This document shows, piece by piece, positions 34,122 through 45,410 of a stretch of DNA of 64,000 nucleotides. The notes below the pieces were generated by a model, which worked only from the letters and a program-made list of their open reading frames with translations, was not told the DNA's origin and searched no databases. Positions within the stretch are counted from its first letter, which is position 1, and every line of letters starts with the position of its first letter. Location: positions 2,138,115-2,202,114 of the forward strand of contig NW_020313045.1 of the NCBI RefSeq assembly GCF_003265705.1, given 5' to 3'. This DNA comes from Callorhinus ursinus. Taxonomy: Eukaryota > Chordata > Mammalia > Carnivora > Otariidae. Both the position numbers and the translations under genes were made by a program.

Positions 34122-36765
34122 GTCCAACCAGCTGGGCACCAGGTTTACTTGGTAAAGGGAGGATGGGATGAAGTCCCCAGCTTGAGTGGAATGTCTCTCC
34201 TTTTATGGTTCTCATTAATCTGACTCAACACACACGTGTGTTGGTACAAGATTCCTACAGCATGTGTTATACCAGCCTAACTGGGTGCTAACATTATAAA
34301 CCACACATCAACACTTCTTGCCCGAGTGTTAATGTCTATTAATGTCTTGCTGGGGAAAAGGCTCTTAGAGCCAGCCCAGAGCCACAATTCAAGACCGACT
34401 GCCACAAGTTCTAGTCTTGGTGTGCTGATTTTAGGTGGCTTATTTAATTAAGAGAATTTCTAAAGGAGGGGGGAGGGAGGGTATCGTGGTGTCATACTTG
34501 GGTTTCTCGATCTCAAATTGCGGAGGTGATCTTCACACACAAAGCTCAAACAGCCACATAAACCTGAAGGAATTTAGGGCTGAGGACTCAGCCATGTGGA
34601 ATTTGGCTACTGATACCCCAGATACCAAATTAGGCAGTTTCCACTGCTGCACTGTGATGTTTCATAACACAGTGATACAGGGACAAAAAGGGCTTGCCAG
34701 TGTCATAGTGAGTTTGCTTGTCTGCACATTTTCTAGATGGCCTATGAAGTGGAGAACATTTTCCTCCAACCGTATTTATTAAGTTAACAAGAGCACATAT
34801 AATGTGCTGGTGTATGCGATATACAGGTCACCGACACGGCCGAATAAAGTACACGCTGTGGATTTCTCTTACACAAAATAGGAAGAAGGCTTACTACCAT
34901 GTGAACAGACACACATACACGTGCATGCATCGTAAAACAAAATAACCAGATGACAATTTTATAAATCTTGTGGAGTTTCCTCCAGCTTTGCTCGGCATCA
35001 CAGAGAGTGTGTATCTAAGCCACACAACTCCATCCTTGCAAAGAAAAAAGAAAAAAAAAAAAGACGTACACACACAAGCACAACCGTCAAAACTGGATTT
35101 GCCCTTCTTTAAATTAATCCAATTATTCAAATGTCAGTTATATCTGTCACAGCCTGGCTCCTTGGGCCGAACCAAACTGTTAAAAATTAAAACTGTTTTA
35201 CTTCGTTTAGTCTTTCTGCCTTTTTAGTGTAAAATCCATGGTCTCGACAAAAAGTTGTGGGATTTGACACCCAGCGCAACACAACCCTATTGCTGTCGTC
35301 CATGCATAATTCACTTTGGAAATATGCGCTTGCTTTAAAATATCACTGAAATATACATGTAACATATGCTAATTTCACTGCGTTGGCTTGTAAGCTCTAG
35401 CCACTAGGTTATATGTAAACTTTGCCAAGTGCATACACTGTACATAAAGGGATTATAAATGAAAGGAAATATCTCTGTCCCTAGCTCTCTGTCTCCAGCC
35501 TTGGCCAAACTGACAGCCCCAAATCCCAGCACCATCTAACATGCCCTTCCCGTGGAGAAGACAGCCTGTTCTCAGAGTCTTAATTACATCCCAGCTGACT
35601 GCCCAGCATTGCCAAAATCAGGCAACAAACGCTGGCCCTTCACTCACAATATGGTCTGCTAAACAGACTCCTGGTCACACAGAAAGAAACTTTCACAACG
35701 TGGAGAAATAAAGGGACAAGCAGGAGATCAAGGGAGAGCATAAATAGTAACCTAGGGGATGGAAGAGAGAGAAACAATTCATCCCCACCACGCAAAAAAG
35801 AAAAAAGGGGGGGGGTAAGGGGGGGGAGGAAAACCTCCTCTTCACAGAATCCTCAGGTACCACCGAGCAGCAGAATTTTAACAAAGCTATCCTTATTACA
35901 ATGAAATCAAAGCCCTACTCATCCAGCTAAGTACTGCTGCTCCTCAAGATGGACCGCTGATACTAAGATTCAGTAGATTAATGACTGTTAAGCCAGACTC
36001 ACCCACCCCACATGGATCAGGCCATTGTAATTACAGAAGAACAGCGTGCAACATTCTACCACTGCAAATGGTATCATATGTTTTCCTGGCTGGCTTTTTG
36101 GGAAGGATTTAGCTCATCTGACATGGGCAGAAGGTACCAGAGCCTTACATTCATACCCACCTATCCCTCATATCTGCATACATAAAATTAAGTTTCTTTC
36201 TGTTCGTGATCACATCACATGTAAACACCAGCAAGCAAAGACAGTCACCAAATTTAGAGGCTACTCTTGGCTTGCACCCATTCTAAATAGAGGCTCATGG
36301 CATATCTACATTTACTTTAGGGAGCTTCTGGAAGGCAACTGTTCTCCAGAGCAACAGAAACCAAGATCAACAAAAGATCCTGAAGGAAGGCTAACAGAGA
36401 AAGATCTGCCCTATGTATGAAAACATACACTGAGAAAACAAACAGTAGTTTCAAATATGAGCCCCAAATCAGAAGTCGCAAAGGCCGGTGCTGGGAATTT
36501 TACGCGTTGATTTCAGTACTGACATTCGGTTTCCAGGAGTAACATTTATTCACCACAATGGGAACAGTGCCCACTGGCATTCTGTCATATAGCAACCCCA
36601 GTTGATTTGCAATTAAGCTGCTTCTCACATGGGCAACTCCACGTGTTATGCTCCAAGATGAATAGGGCTATGGCTTTGGTTATTTTAATGACGGCAGAGG
36701 AAGCTCCTGAACAAGGCCGGGCCAGGGTCAGATAGCTAGTTAAACAGTAAGAATAACTCAGACAC
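34122..36765. other. Repeat-poor non-coding stretch
   Basis: A-rich tracts lie at about 35041-35062 and a G-rich patch at about 35806-35829. Nothing else is recognised. A 115-codon frame (34435-34782 plus) is unassignable. Confidence 0.5.
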
Positions 36766-36769
36766 AATC

Positions 36770-36965
36770 AGCATAATTTACAAAGCACTTACACATATAT
36801 CCTCATTAAGTTTTAAAATTACTCTATAATGTAAGGTTGGTATCATTCTGATTTTACACAAGAGGAAACCGAAAGGTCAGAGAAGTTCGGTGGCTCGCTG
36901 AAGAGAGCAGGACTTTGGGCTGCAAGAGTCCTACTTTTTCCCCTCCCTATGCTGTTACTCTAGAA
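36770..36965 (-). mobile_element. MIR SINE
   Basis: Plus strand: TTACAAAGCACTTACACATA, TATCCTCATTAAGTTTTAAAA, ATTTTACACAAGAGGAAACC and GGTCAGAGAAG. A clear antisense MIR core. Confidence 0.75.
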
Positions 36966-38018
36966 AACAGAGGTAAGACAGAAGGAAGGCAACTCTAGAC
37001 TTCACACGGAGAGTGCCGGATCAGAGAACACAAGTATATCTTACTTAACAGTAAGACGAGGGGTCAGTAGGCACACCTTCAAGCAGGTAGCAACGAAGCT
37101 GAGGTGTTAAGAATGCCATTTCTGATGGCACCTTTCCTCCTCTCCAACATGGCCACCCGAGGGTGCGGACGGTGAGTTTTAAGGAGAAAAAGCAGGTCAC
37201 AGTTAAATACTACTACTGTTATCACTAGTACCACTCCTGATTCCCTCCATAAACCGAGGCCCTAGTACCTGTGATATGGTGGCACATGATGGGATGATTG
37301 ATCAAAGGGGGTCATTATAGAGAAATGGCCCAACAACAAGGAAACTGCTACAGTTGCTGCCATCAGTAATTCTGAGACTCATAAACTGTTCTTTGGGTTT
37401 TTTGTTTGTTTGTTTGTAGTTTTACCTGTTTGAAAATGCTTAGTGGGGCAAAAAAAGTTTCATTATAATATAATCTGAGTTCAGCATGACTTAGCTAGAA
37501 ATCATAATCTAATGCCTCATATGCAGCCCTAAAATTAAATCTTCACACTCCTTTATTCTTTGAACTGATATGAAGCTGTAAGACAAGATAACAAAGGATG
37601 CAGTATACCCGAGCAGTGCTGAAGAACAGCTATTTCAACAGTTCATTATTTTCTGTGGAACTTAAATAATGAAGATTTGGAATCCTTTTTCCATTATAGA
37701 AACAGACTACATTCAAATTGCATCTTGAGAATTGATACCAAACATCATTTGGGGATAAATTCACTGCAATTTGAAGTCTGGGAAGGCGACCAAGATATAT
37801 AATGGAAAGAACATGGACACATTTAACATGTGCTTAAACAAGAGATTAAAAAAAAAAAAAAAAAAAACACAACTTTAAAATCCAAGCCAATGAAAAGGGT
37901 TTCAAATTATGCTGAGAAGACATCTTTCTCACCAGCAATCTACATAAACAACTAATAAATGAAAAGAAAACATTTGTTGCGTTCTGGTTCCCTTAAACGT
38001 AACTCTTCCTCAAGGTGT
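36966..38018. other. Non-coding sequence
   Basis: Contains a short (TTTG)n patch at about 37397-37418 and a 20-base A run at about 37848-37867. No gene or further repeat is recognised. Confidence 0.5.
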
Positions 38019-38258
38019 GGACCGGGGGTTTGGCAAAGTACTGCACATGAGCCAAATCCTGCCACAAATCCTGCCACCTGCTTTAGTAAATAAAGTTTTA
38101 TTGGAACACGGCCACACTTAATCATTTACATATCGTCTATGGTAGCTTTTTCGCTATAAGAGCAGAGCAGTTGTGACAGAGACTGTGTGGCCCACAGGGC
38201 CTATAATATTTACTGTCTGGCCCTTTCCAGAAAAAGCTTGCCAGCCCCTGGTCTTGAC
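38019..38258. mobile_element. hAT-type non-autonomous DNA transposon
   Basis: A complete short element of a very common mammalian type: left end CCGGGGGTTTGGCAAAG, the word AATAAAGTTTTATTGGAACA with CGGCCACACTTAATC, TCTATGGTAGC, TATTTACTGTCTGGCCC, and right end AAAAGCTTGCCAGCCCCTGG. The ends form imperfect terminal inverted repeats. Family name not assigned with certainty. Confidence 0.8.
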
Positions 38259-38539
38259 GAAGACCTACAATGACCCATGTGCCAGGGAACTCAACCAATT
38301 CTAAGTAATTCATCCTTATGAAATCTGGTTTAAAGTTTAAATTTTAAGAAATATACTTTGTTTTATCTCCTGGCAGGGTTTAGTTTTCATAGCAGTGATC
38401 AAAAGCCTAGCAATGAGTTGGTAGGATTATCAGGAACAACTGAGGAATTTCAGCAATCTGCTTGAAGTTCCTTGCCAAAAGTTCTACTTTCCAAGATAGG
38501 AACCACCGATTTCACAGAGACACAAATCCAAAACTGGTA

Positions 38540-38745
38540 CTGTGGCTTTAGAAGCAACAGTCCCAGGTTCAAGTCCCACCTTCTAAAACGACTTACAAAA
38601 TACTCAGTGGCAACCATCACTTGAGCCTTGGGAGGCCCAACTTCTTCCTTGGGAAGGTGAGGATATACTCTCCCCTTCTGTGAATTTTGGAGAAGGAGAT
38701 GGAAGGTTACAGTGGACACAAGGCACTTAATACAAGGTCTGACTC
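38540..38745 (+). mobile_element. MIR SINE (degenerate)
   Basis: GTGGCTTTAGAAGCAACAGT and CCCAGGTTCAAGTCCCACCT match the MIR head; the rest of the core is eroded, with AAGGCACTTAATACAAGG near its end. Confidence 0.5.
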
Positions 38746-38869
38746 TCTAAATGGGAGCATATAAAAGGCATTATTTTTGGATTTGCAGGCTAAACTTTCA
38801 AGAGTCCTTCCCTTTTATACATTACCCTCACCTCAACCAAATATCTGTCTCTTAAGAATCTTTTTGCTT

Positions 38870-39098
38870 GGGCGCCTGGGTGGCTCAGTTGGTTAAGCGA
38901 CTGCCTTCGGCTCAGGTCATGATCCTGGAGTCCCGGGATCGAGTCCCGCATCGGGCTCCCTGCTCGGCGGGGAGTCTGCTTCTCCCTCTGACCCTCTTCC
39001 CTCTCGTGTGCTCTCTATCTCTCATTCTCTCTCTCTCAAATCAATAAATAAAATCTTTAAAAAAAAAATTATCTATGAATGTTTAAAAAAAAAAAAAA
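38870..39098 (+). mobile_element. SINEC with an extra segment in its tail
   Basis: Full SINEC body GGGCGCCTGGGTGGCTCAGT, CCTGGAGTCCCGGGATCGAG, CCCTGCTCGGCGGGGAGTCT, then AATAAATAAAATC and a first A tract. The tail continues with about 16 non-A bases (TTATCTATGAATGTTT) and a second A tract of 16 or more. Perfect 16-base target duplications AAGAATCTTTTTGCTT lie at 38854-38869 and 39099-39114, so the extra segment is inside the insertion. Confidence 0.95.
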
Positions 39099-39690
39099 AA
39101 GAATCTTTTTGCTTTACTGACCTGGCTATCAGCATATGAATTCCAAGTACCACCGAGAAAGGTCTTTGTTTTCCTCTGATTTTGCCTTTTGAGAGCTCCA
39201 ATCTCAGGCACCCTCTCTGCTGCCCCCATCCCAGGGATCCTCCAAATTCGGACTCTTCTTTTATACATACTCTTATCATAACTGGCTGCCAGACAAGCCC
39301 TCATACAGGCTCATTGGCTGAGGTCACCACCATGTTCTCCATGCAATCCACATAAAACGAGTCAAACAACCTAAGGCCCAACGGTAATTCAAAACATACA
39401 AAACACGAAGTCCAGGTGAGATTTGGAGAGAAGCACTTACTGCTCATGCTAGAGAGATAGAGGCAGAAACATGGAATTAGTTCTGGATCTGAAATGCACA
39501 CATGCAGTGATTATGTAACAAGCTTTACCTGTGTCACTGTGGTATCATTAGGATCTTCAAATACCCACGACAAGAATGAATGTATGTTTGAAGGGTCTCT
39601 GGAAGCAAGTCAGTGTAGGCTTGTGAATATAGTGCTTAAAAATACCGAAAACTGTCATGCATTTCATTATTTTAAAAAAACGCAACACAG

Positions 39691-39880
39691 GGGCGCCTGG
39701 GTGGCTCAGTCGGTTAAGCGTCTGACTTCAGCTCAAGTCATGATCTCAGGGTCCTGGGACTGAGTTCCAAGTCAGGCTCCCTGCTCAGCGGGGAGTCTGC
39801 TTGTCCCTTTCCCTCTGCCCCTCCCCCTGGCTCATGCTATCTCTCTCTCTTGCTCCAATAAATAAATTAGTTTTAAAAAA
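39691..39880 (+). mobile_element. SINEC, older subfamily
   Basis: Body with CGTCTGACTTCAGCTCAAGT, ATGATCTCAGGGTCCTGGGA and CTGAGTTCCAAGTCAGGCTC, ending AATAAATAAATTAG and A's. Target duplications AAAAAAACGCAACACAG (39674-39690) and AAAAAATGCAACACAG (to 39890) differ at a CpG, as expected from deamination. Confidence 0.95.
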
Positions 39881-39890
39881 TGCAACACAG

Positions 39891-41559
39891 ATTAGTCTTG
39901 GTTTAGTTTTAAAGAAAATGCCAGTTTTTCCTACTGGATTTGAGGATAAGAAAATAAATCTCCCAGGATTTAAAAACATATTCTATACTTGGCACTCTAT
40001 ACATATTCTATGCATTTCATATATTTATATTAAAAACTAATACTTCTTTCATTTTCTCAGTGGGCACAGAAAAGACGTATTTCTCATTCTGAACTTTGCT
40101 GTAAATTAAAGTAATTCAATTTCAGTTTTCAAATTCAATTTTCAAAGTAGCTTAAACAAAGCTTATGAATATTGAAAATAATGGGGACCACCATACATGC
40201 AGTAGGTTTGAGATCTTACAAACTCTATGGGCTTCAACATGCAATGTAAATCGTCTACCACAGACAGTCCGATACTAGCTTTTGGCATTCAAAGGACAGA
40301 TGTCCATGTTGGCAAAGAAAGCACCTGAGTAGGACTTTCAGAGGATTCTTTATAGGCTTCCAGGTATCCTCATATCAGGGGACCGTGAACCCGTCTGTAG
40401 ACTGTCTAGCTATGGGGGTCGGTCAAATGACGAAGCAAGCGTAGCAGACAGCCATACATCTATCTTCCTTTAGTTGGAGGTTCGAGCTTCTCACATTTGC
40501 CTCTAATCAAAACATGAAGTAGAGCCTGTCTACTGCTTCCTAATGGGGACAGGGACAAAGCCTTTGGATTCTAAAGGTGTGAGTATGCCCCTGAAATTGA
40601 AAGAGCTCTGCTAGGTCTGCCAGCTGTGGTCTTCAGACAGAAATGAAAGGGACAACATCATGGGGCGACTCTCCTCCCCCCACCCCCCCATGAGCACGAT
40701 CTTGAAGGCAAGCATAGTGCTTCCACCACCAGCCAGATCTGAATTCTCGTTCTGGATCCCGTCACGAGCCCTCACCATTAGCGCTGACCATGAGCTAAGC
40801 GGACAAGTGAACACTGGAAAAGACACGGTTTCCTGTGCTCTATGTCCTGCAAGAAAGAGGCCCCTGAGACTGTGCTCAGCTCTGAATATGGTTCATGTGT
40901 TATTATGGAAAGTCTACAGATGATTTCCCCAAACTCTGGGACGAGACCTGGTCAAAGAGGTTAACAGAAATGAGGAGACAGTGAACAGTAACAGGCAGTG
41001 AGAACCAGTAATAGGGCCAAGAGGCTCCAAACCTGTGCCACCCTTCTTCAGTGGGCTCTCACTGAAGCAGGACTACTTGAGGCATTCAAGAACTACCACG
41101 TCGAGTGGTGGATTCCCAAGGGGCCCTGTGCGAAGTCTTATTTCACATGGCCCGTTTCCCTAAGCCTACACAATGCAAGAGACTTAATGATTCTACCAAG
41201 GATGTGTCATGGATCAACCAGACTGATCACTGTCAGCGTTGGTCATCGTCATGGAATTCCCCAGGGCCAGTCCCAACATATGCTGCCTGAATTAGTACCA
41301 CAAGTAGATTTCAAAGCAGATTTCAGGTAAAGCTGATAAATGCCTGGCCAGACCTAAAACTGGAATGCCTCTGATAATAATGAAACACAAGCCCATGCAT
41401 CTGGCTAGCAAAATCTGTCTTCCCGGCCTTGAACAGAAGTTGGAATCTGCCTTGGAAGAAGGCACAATAGAACTCCCGCGAATTAGTTCAAAGAATTTAA
41501 TACCTGTTGCAATTTTCTCCAATTTAGTCTATGAAATAATAACACAGACAGCAATTACC
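39891..41559. other. Repeat-poor non-coding stretch
   Basis: No repeat is recognised. Open frames at 40660-40923 and 40998-41330 (plus) have no domain signature. Confidence 0.5.
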
Positions 41560-41860
41560 ATAAAGAAAAACTTTCAGGTGCAATAGCATTAGTTCAACAG
41601 CTGGGATCAAGTGTCAGCCCAGAATAACAAATTTCATTCATTTTATCTCCAGCTCTGGAGACATGCTGCTACTAGCTTTAATAGTCAGGAATGTCTGTTG
41701 GCTAAATGACTCTGCAGAGCTAGTCAAGTGAGGGCAGCCCGCGACAATTTAATTGGGCTGCCTGCTAGAACTCTATCTGGGGCTATAAGCATGGACTGTA
41801 AACAAGCGGAGAGCTGCACTCAACGCTGAGCAGAGCAGCCTGCAGGAGGAAAGAAAAAAA
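41560..41860. promoter_or_regulatory. Candidate enhancer-like block with a short palindrome
   Basis: Repeat-free. At its centre the perfect 8-base arms GGCAGCCC (41733-41740) and GGGCTGCC (41755-41762) enclose GCGACAATTTAATT, which contains a SOX-like ACAAT and a homeodomain-like TTAATT word. Composition fits a conserved regulatory element; conservation is untested. Confidence 0.25.
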
Positions 41861-43065
41861 AAAGGAGAGCTTCGGATGGCAGGATCTCTCGCTGATGCTG
41901 GCGTCAGGTTGGCTACAGGTGATCGGGAGCAGTGTGGCTCCTGCTGCAAAAGAAAGGTTGGGGGGGGAGGCGGTTAAGAGAGCAATCATTGATCTTGTAT
42001 TGATTTCTGGACACTGTGTCGTAGATCCACTCCAAGATAGTATGACAGTTTTGGGTTCTGTGCTTGCAAGAGACAAAAATGACTAGCACCAGGCCTACTG
42101 GTTTCTGTTCATATTTCCTTTAGAAACATGCCCCCCATAGATTTTTTTTTTTTTTTTTTTTTATCTTTTCGGACAGGGAAATCCAAACGAGTTTATCATT
42201 GCAGAAGGAGGGTTAGGGGCTGGTTAATCAGCCATTTGTCTTCGCTGCTCTGGATCTGGGAGTCAAGGGGTCGAAACCGAGCACAATTGGGCCCTTTGGT
42301 TTCATCTCAGGTAACCCCCCGTCTCTGGTAATTGAACCCATTCCTCGCGGTCAGAGTTCCTGTCACTCATATTCAATGTCTGTCATTACCGAGAAATGCT
42401 TCATGTCATATTACACTGACAGAACCACTACAGCAAGGCCAGCAAGGCTCCCCCAGCACCAGAGGTAAGACAATGGGAGCCTCTTTCAGACCAGTGATGT
42501 TTAACATTTTATGTGCTGACACTGTGTCTGTAAGCACAATATAATGAAAGTCTGGTAAATGGCAGATGAAAATTCATACTTTCCCTCCTTCAGGGGCTGC
42601 CAGGCAATATCAGAAATAAAACAAGTTGGCAGCTCCGACGATACCATCGTACCAGTGCCACGGCAGGCGTTTTCTAAGGGTGGTACATGGATTCACACAC
42701 GGACACACTCACCCACGAGGACACATGTCCCCCCTTTGTTTTTAACATGGCTTGTGTACAAAACTCACTTCTCCCTTGGCAGGGCATGAGTCACTGCCAC
42801 AGGGTTGCTAGGCTCAGAAATCAAACTCTCCTCTGAACAGATTCTGACACTCTCAAACTATGAAATGCAGAGAAGAGAAGGCCCGGCAGCGCCTTTAACA
42901 AAGAATGACCCCATCGTCCTGTCCGGAAGTCTCCCGGTGAGTTCTGAGCAAGCGTATGCCCCCGACAGGTGCTCAAAAGTACAAAGCCCACGCTTGAGCA
43001 CCATAGACGCCTCATCTTTAAGGCCTTCGACCTACTCTTCCAGCGACACCATCCCTCATGTCTTC
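41861..43065. other. Non-coding sequence with poly-T
   Basis: Includes a 21-base T run at 42142-42162 and a CA-rich patch near 42692-42715. No exon is supported. Confidence 0.5.
42142..42162. repeat. Poly-T tract (T21)
   Basis: Uninterrupted T run without a recognisable SINE or L1 body beside it. Confidence 0.85.
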
Positions 43066-43069
43066 CCAT

Positions 43070-43245
43070 GCAGCTTACACAGAAGTCTCCATGCTCTTCA
43101 CCCAACTGCACGTTGCCCTTTCATGCCCCCGGGCCCTTGCACATTTCCCTTCCCTTCGGGGAAGCTTTTCCTCTGCCCCCTCCTCCTTCAGGGCCAGCCC
43201 CTACACTGCTGGCTCTGTGGATGTGGCTCCGAATCCCCTTAGCAA
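43070..43245 (+). mobile_element. L2 fragment
   Basis: GGGCCCTTGCACATTTCCCT followed by GGGGAAGCTTTTCCTC resembles the L2 coding end ('ggcctttgcacatgctgttcc...gaagccttccctg'), joined directly to a MIR. Confidence 0.5.
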
Positions 43246-43254
43246 CCGGTCTGC

Positions 43255-43505
43255 CACCCTCCTTGTGGTTAAGAGCATGGGCTCTGGCATGACGCTGGGG
43301 TAGACTGAATCCTCATCCTGGCACCTCAGCAAGTTTGTCAACTGTGCCTCCGTTTCCTCAGCCATAAAACAGAGTGAACAGTAGTGTCTACTTCACAGGT
43401 TGTAAAGATTAAATGAGATAACCTGTAGTACCAGTTACGACGGTTACCTGCTTAGAAAACAGCGCCCAGGACAGAGTAAGCACTTAATAAATGTCTGCTA
43501 TAATG
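43255..43505 (+). mobile_element. MIR SINE, full length
   Basis: TGTGGTTAAGAGCATGGGCT, CTGTGCCTCCGTTTCCTCAG, GTAAAGATTAAATGAGATAA and GTAAGCACTTAATAAATGTC occur in order. Well preserved from head to 3' end. Confidence 0.9.
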
Positions 43506-43764
43506 ACAATAATAACATAATAAATATTACAGCCATTGGTATTCTCCTAGCGCTCTGTTTATATGAATAATATGACATCTCATTTTCTTTGCTTTAGGGT
43601 GACGGGTTTCCACTGCTTGCTTCTGCTGGACATAGTGCTGTGGGCATCAGTACCCCCTGAGAATCTGTCAGAACTGTCCAGCCCCGCCCGAGGAAGACCT
43701 GCAACCTGTGTTTCACACGCCCACAAGGTGATCCTAACATGGGTCTTGAGGACGGGGTGGGGAG

Positions 43765-44005
43765 CAGAGCATTCGGCCTTGGGGACCGGACTTCCTGCTC
43801 TGGAATCCCAGCTCCTCTGCCTCTGGGCCCCTGTGTCCTTGGGAAAGTTCCTTAACATCTTTTTTGCCTTGGTTTTCTCTTGTTAAAATTAGGGGTAATA
43901 AAAAAAATACCACTGTGATAGCTGAGTTAATTCACATTAAGCACTGAAAAAAGTACCTGGCACAGAGAAGCACTCACTAAGGACTAGCTAGTTCTGTCAT
44001 TCTTC
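43765..44005 (+). mobile_element. MIR SINE, near full length
   Basis: GCAGAGCATTCGGCCTTGGG, TGTCCTTGGGAAAGTTCCTT, AGGGGTAATAAAAAAAATAC and TACCTGGCACAGAGAAGCAC follow the MIR sense order. It lies 260 bases after the previous MIR in the same orientation. Confidence 0.75.
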
Positions 44006-44094
44006 AGGATTAACTGAGTAAATAATATATGAAAAGCAGCTGAGTGTTTATTAAAAGTTCCATTAAGAGTTATTAATTGCAGCAGTAGTCATCT

Positions 44095-44190
44095 GATTTT
44101 AAGCCTCCTGAGGGCAGAGACCCTGCCTTCTGGATCTCTGTCACCCCAGAGAGCTCGCCGGAGGCTGTGCAGTAAAGCAGGCACTCTGAA
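44095..44190 (+). mobile_element. L2 3' end fragment
   Basis: TTTTAAGCCTCCTGAGGGCA and GAGACCCTGCCTTCTGG match the L2 3' UTR word 'taagctccttgagggcagggac'. Confidence 0.6.
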
Positions 44191-45175
44191 GAAAGGTCTG
44201 CCACCTGGACCTCCGAGGTGACTCCAGAGGCCTACGAGTCAGGCTGGGTATTTATGTGGGGTTAGTGCTTTGTTGGCTGGAAGGCAGAGAAAGGCAACAA
44301 TTCACTTTGGCTTTGGCAGGTTTCCTGAGGCCACCGGCCTGTGGGCCAACAGTCTTTTGCTCGGATCCCTCCTCCCCAGTTCCAAGGCTGCTTGCACTAA
44401 AGGTCAAACCCCCGAAGCCTGGTAACTTTGGATTTAAAAAATCATCTTGACTTAATATTTTGGAGGGAACGTGGCAGGTTTAGTGAGTTTAATCTCTCTC
44501 TCTCTCTTTTAATACACCAGGGGTGGGACACCTTTTAACCTATCTGACAAAGCTTTAAAAAAGCCTCAGCTTCCACACAGACCGTGGCCTGAAGCAGCAT
44601 GCGAATGTTAGAGCCTGGCCAGGAGCTTTCCACGCTGGAGGGGGCAACCCCACAAAGACTCACAATCGCTCGGCATCAACCAAACTGTGTCCTCAAATTC
44701 ATCTCCTTCTATGCCCCTCCCTGGAGAAAATCAAAAGGAGCCGAGGGAAAGAAACAGCCGTCCTGCTTGTAGCTGGCCTTCTTTGGTCTGCTTCACTGAT
44801 CTCTCCCAACAGCGAGATATACGCTAGACCAAGAGCACTCAAAAGCTGGTTTTGCAGCAAAGGAATGAACTAACCTGCTTGGGAGAAGTTCCCATTTCAG
44901 ACAAGTGCCAGGACGACGATAAACAGTCAATGTTAGCTGTCACTATTAGGAGAAAGCGGGTCACCACAGTTACTATAGTCATCTAGCTGGTCGTATGGCT
45001 CGCCCAACAGTCAAAACTATAAATGTTAAGTCTGCATGAAGGTCTGCTGTTTATCCAACAGAAGACAGAGTTCCCTTAAACACAGAATCATAAGCTAGCC
45101 ACCATTGGCAGTGAGGAGGAAGTAGTCTCTAAATGTCAAAACTGGCATTCCTAATGATCCTGACAGCAAGGAGAA
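44191..45175. other. Non-coding sequence
   Basis: Only a short CT tract near 44493-44507 is repeated. The GGTCTGCTGTTTATCCAACA word near 45041-45060 recurs near 46.66 kb (see findings). Confidence 0.5.
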
Positions 45176-45191
45176 CGTAGTGTGTGTGTGT

Positions 45192-45389
45192 GTTTTTTTT
45201 TAAAGATTTTATTTTTTATTTGAGAGAGCGAGAATGAGAGAGAGAGAGAGCACGAGAGGGGGGAGGGTCAGAGGGAGAAGCAGACTCCCTGCTGAGCAGG
45301 GAGCCCGATGCGGGACTCGATCCCAGGACTCCAGGATCATGACCTGAGCCGAAGGCAGTCGCTTAACCAACTGAGCCACCCAGGCGCCC
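45192..45389 (-). mobile_element. SINEC (CAN-SINE)
   Basis: Antisense copy: T-rich tail and AAAGATTTTATTTTTTATTT, GA-rich region, CAGACTCCCTGCTGAGCAGG, ATCCCAGGACTCCAGGATCA and CCACCCAGGCGCCC. The target duplication is around a GTAGTGTGTGT word, present on both sides (about 45177 and 45391); the left copy has expanded into a TG run. Confidence 0.95.
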
Positions 45390-45410
45390 ATGTAGTGTGT
45401 GTTTTTTTAA

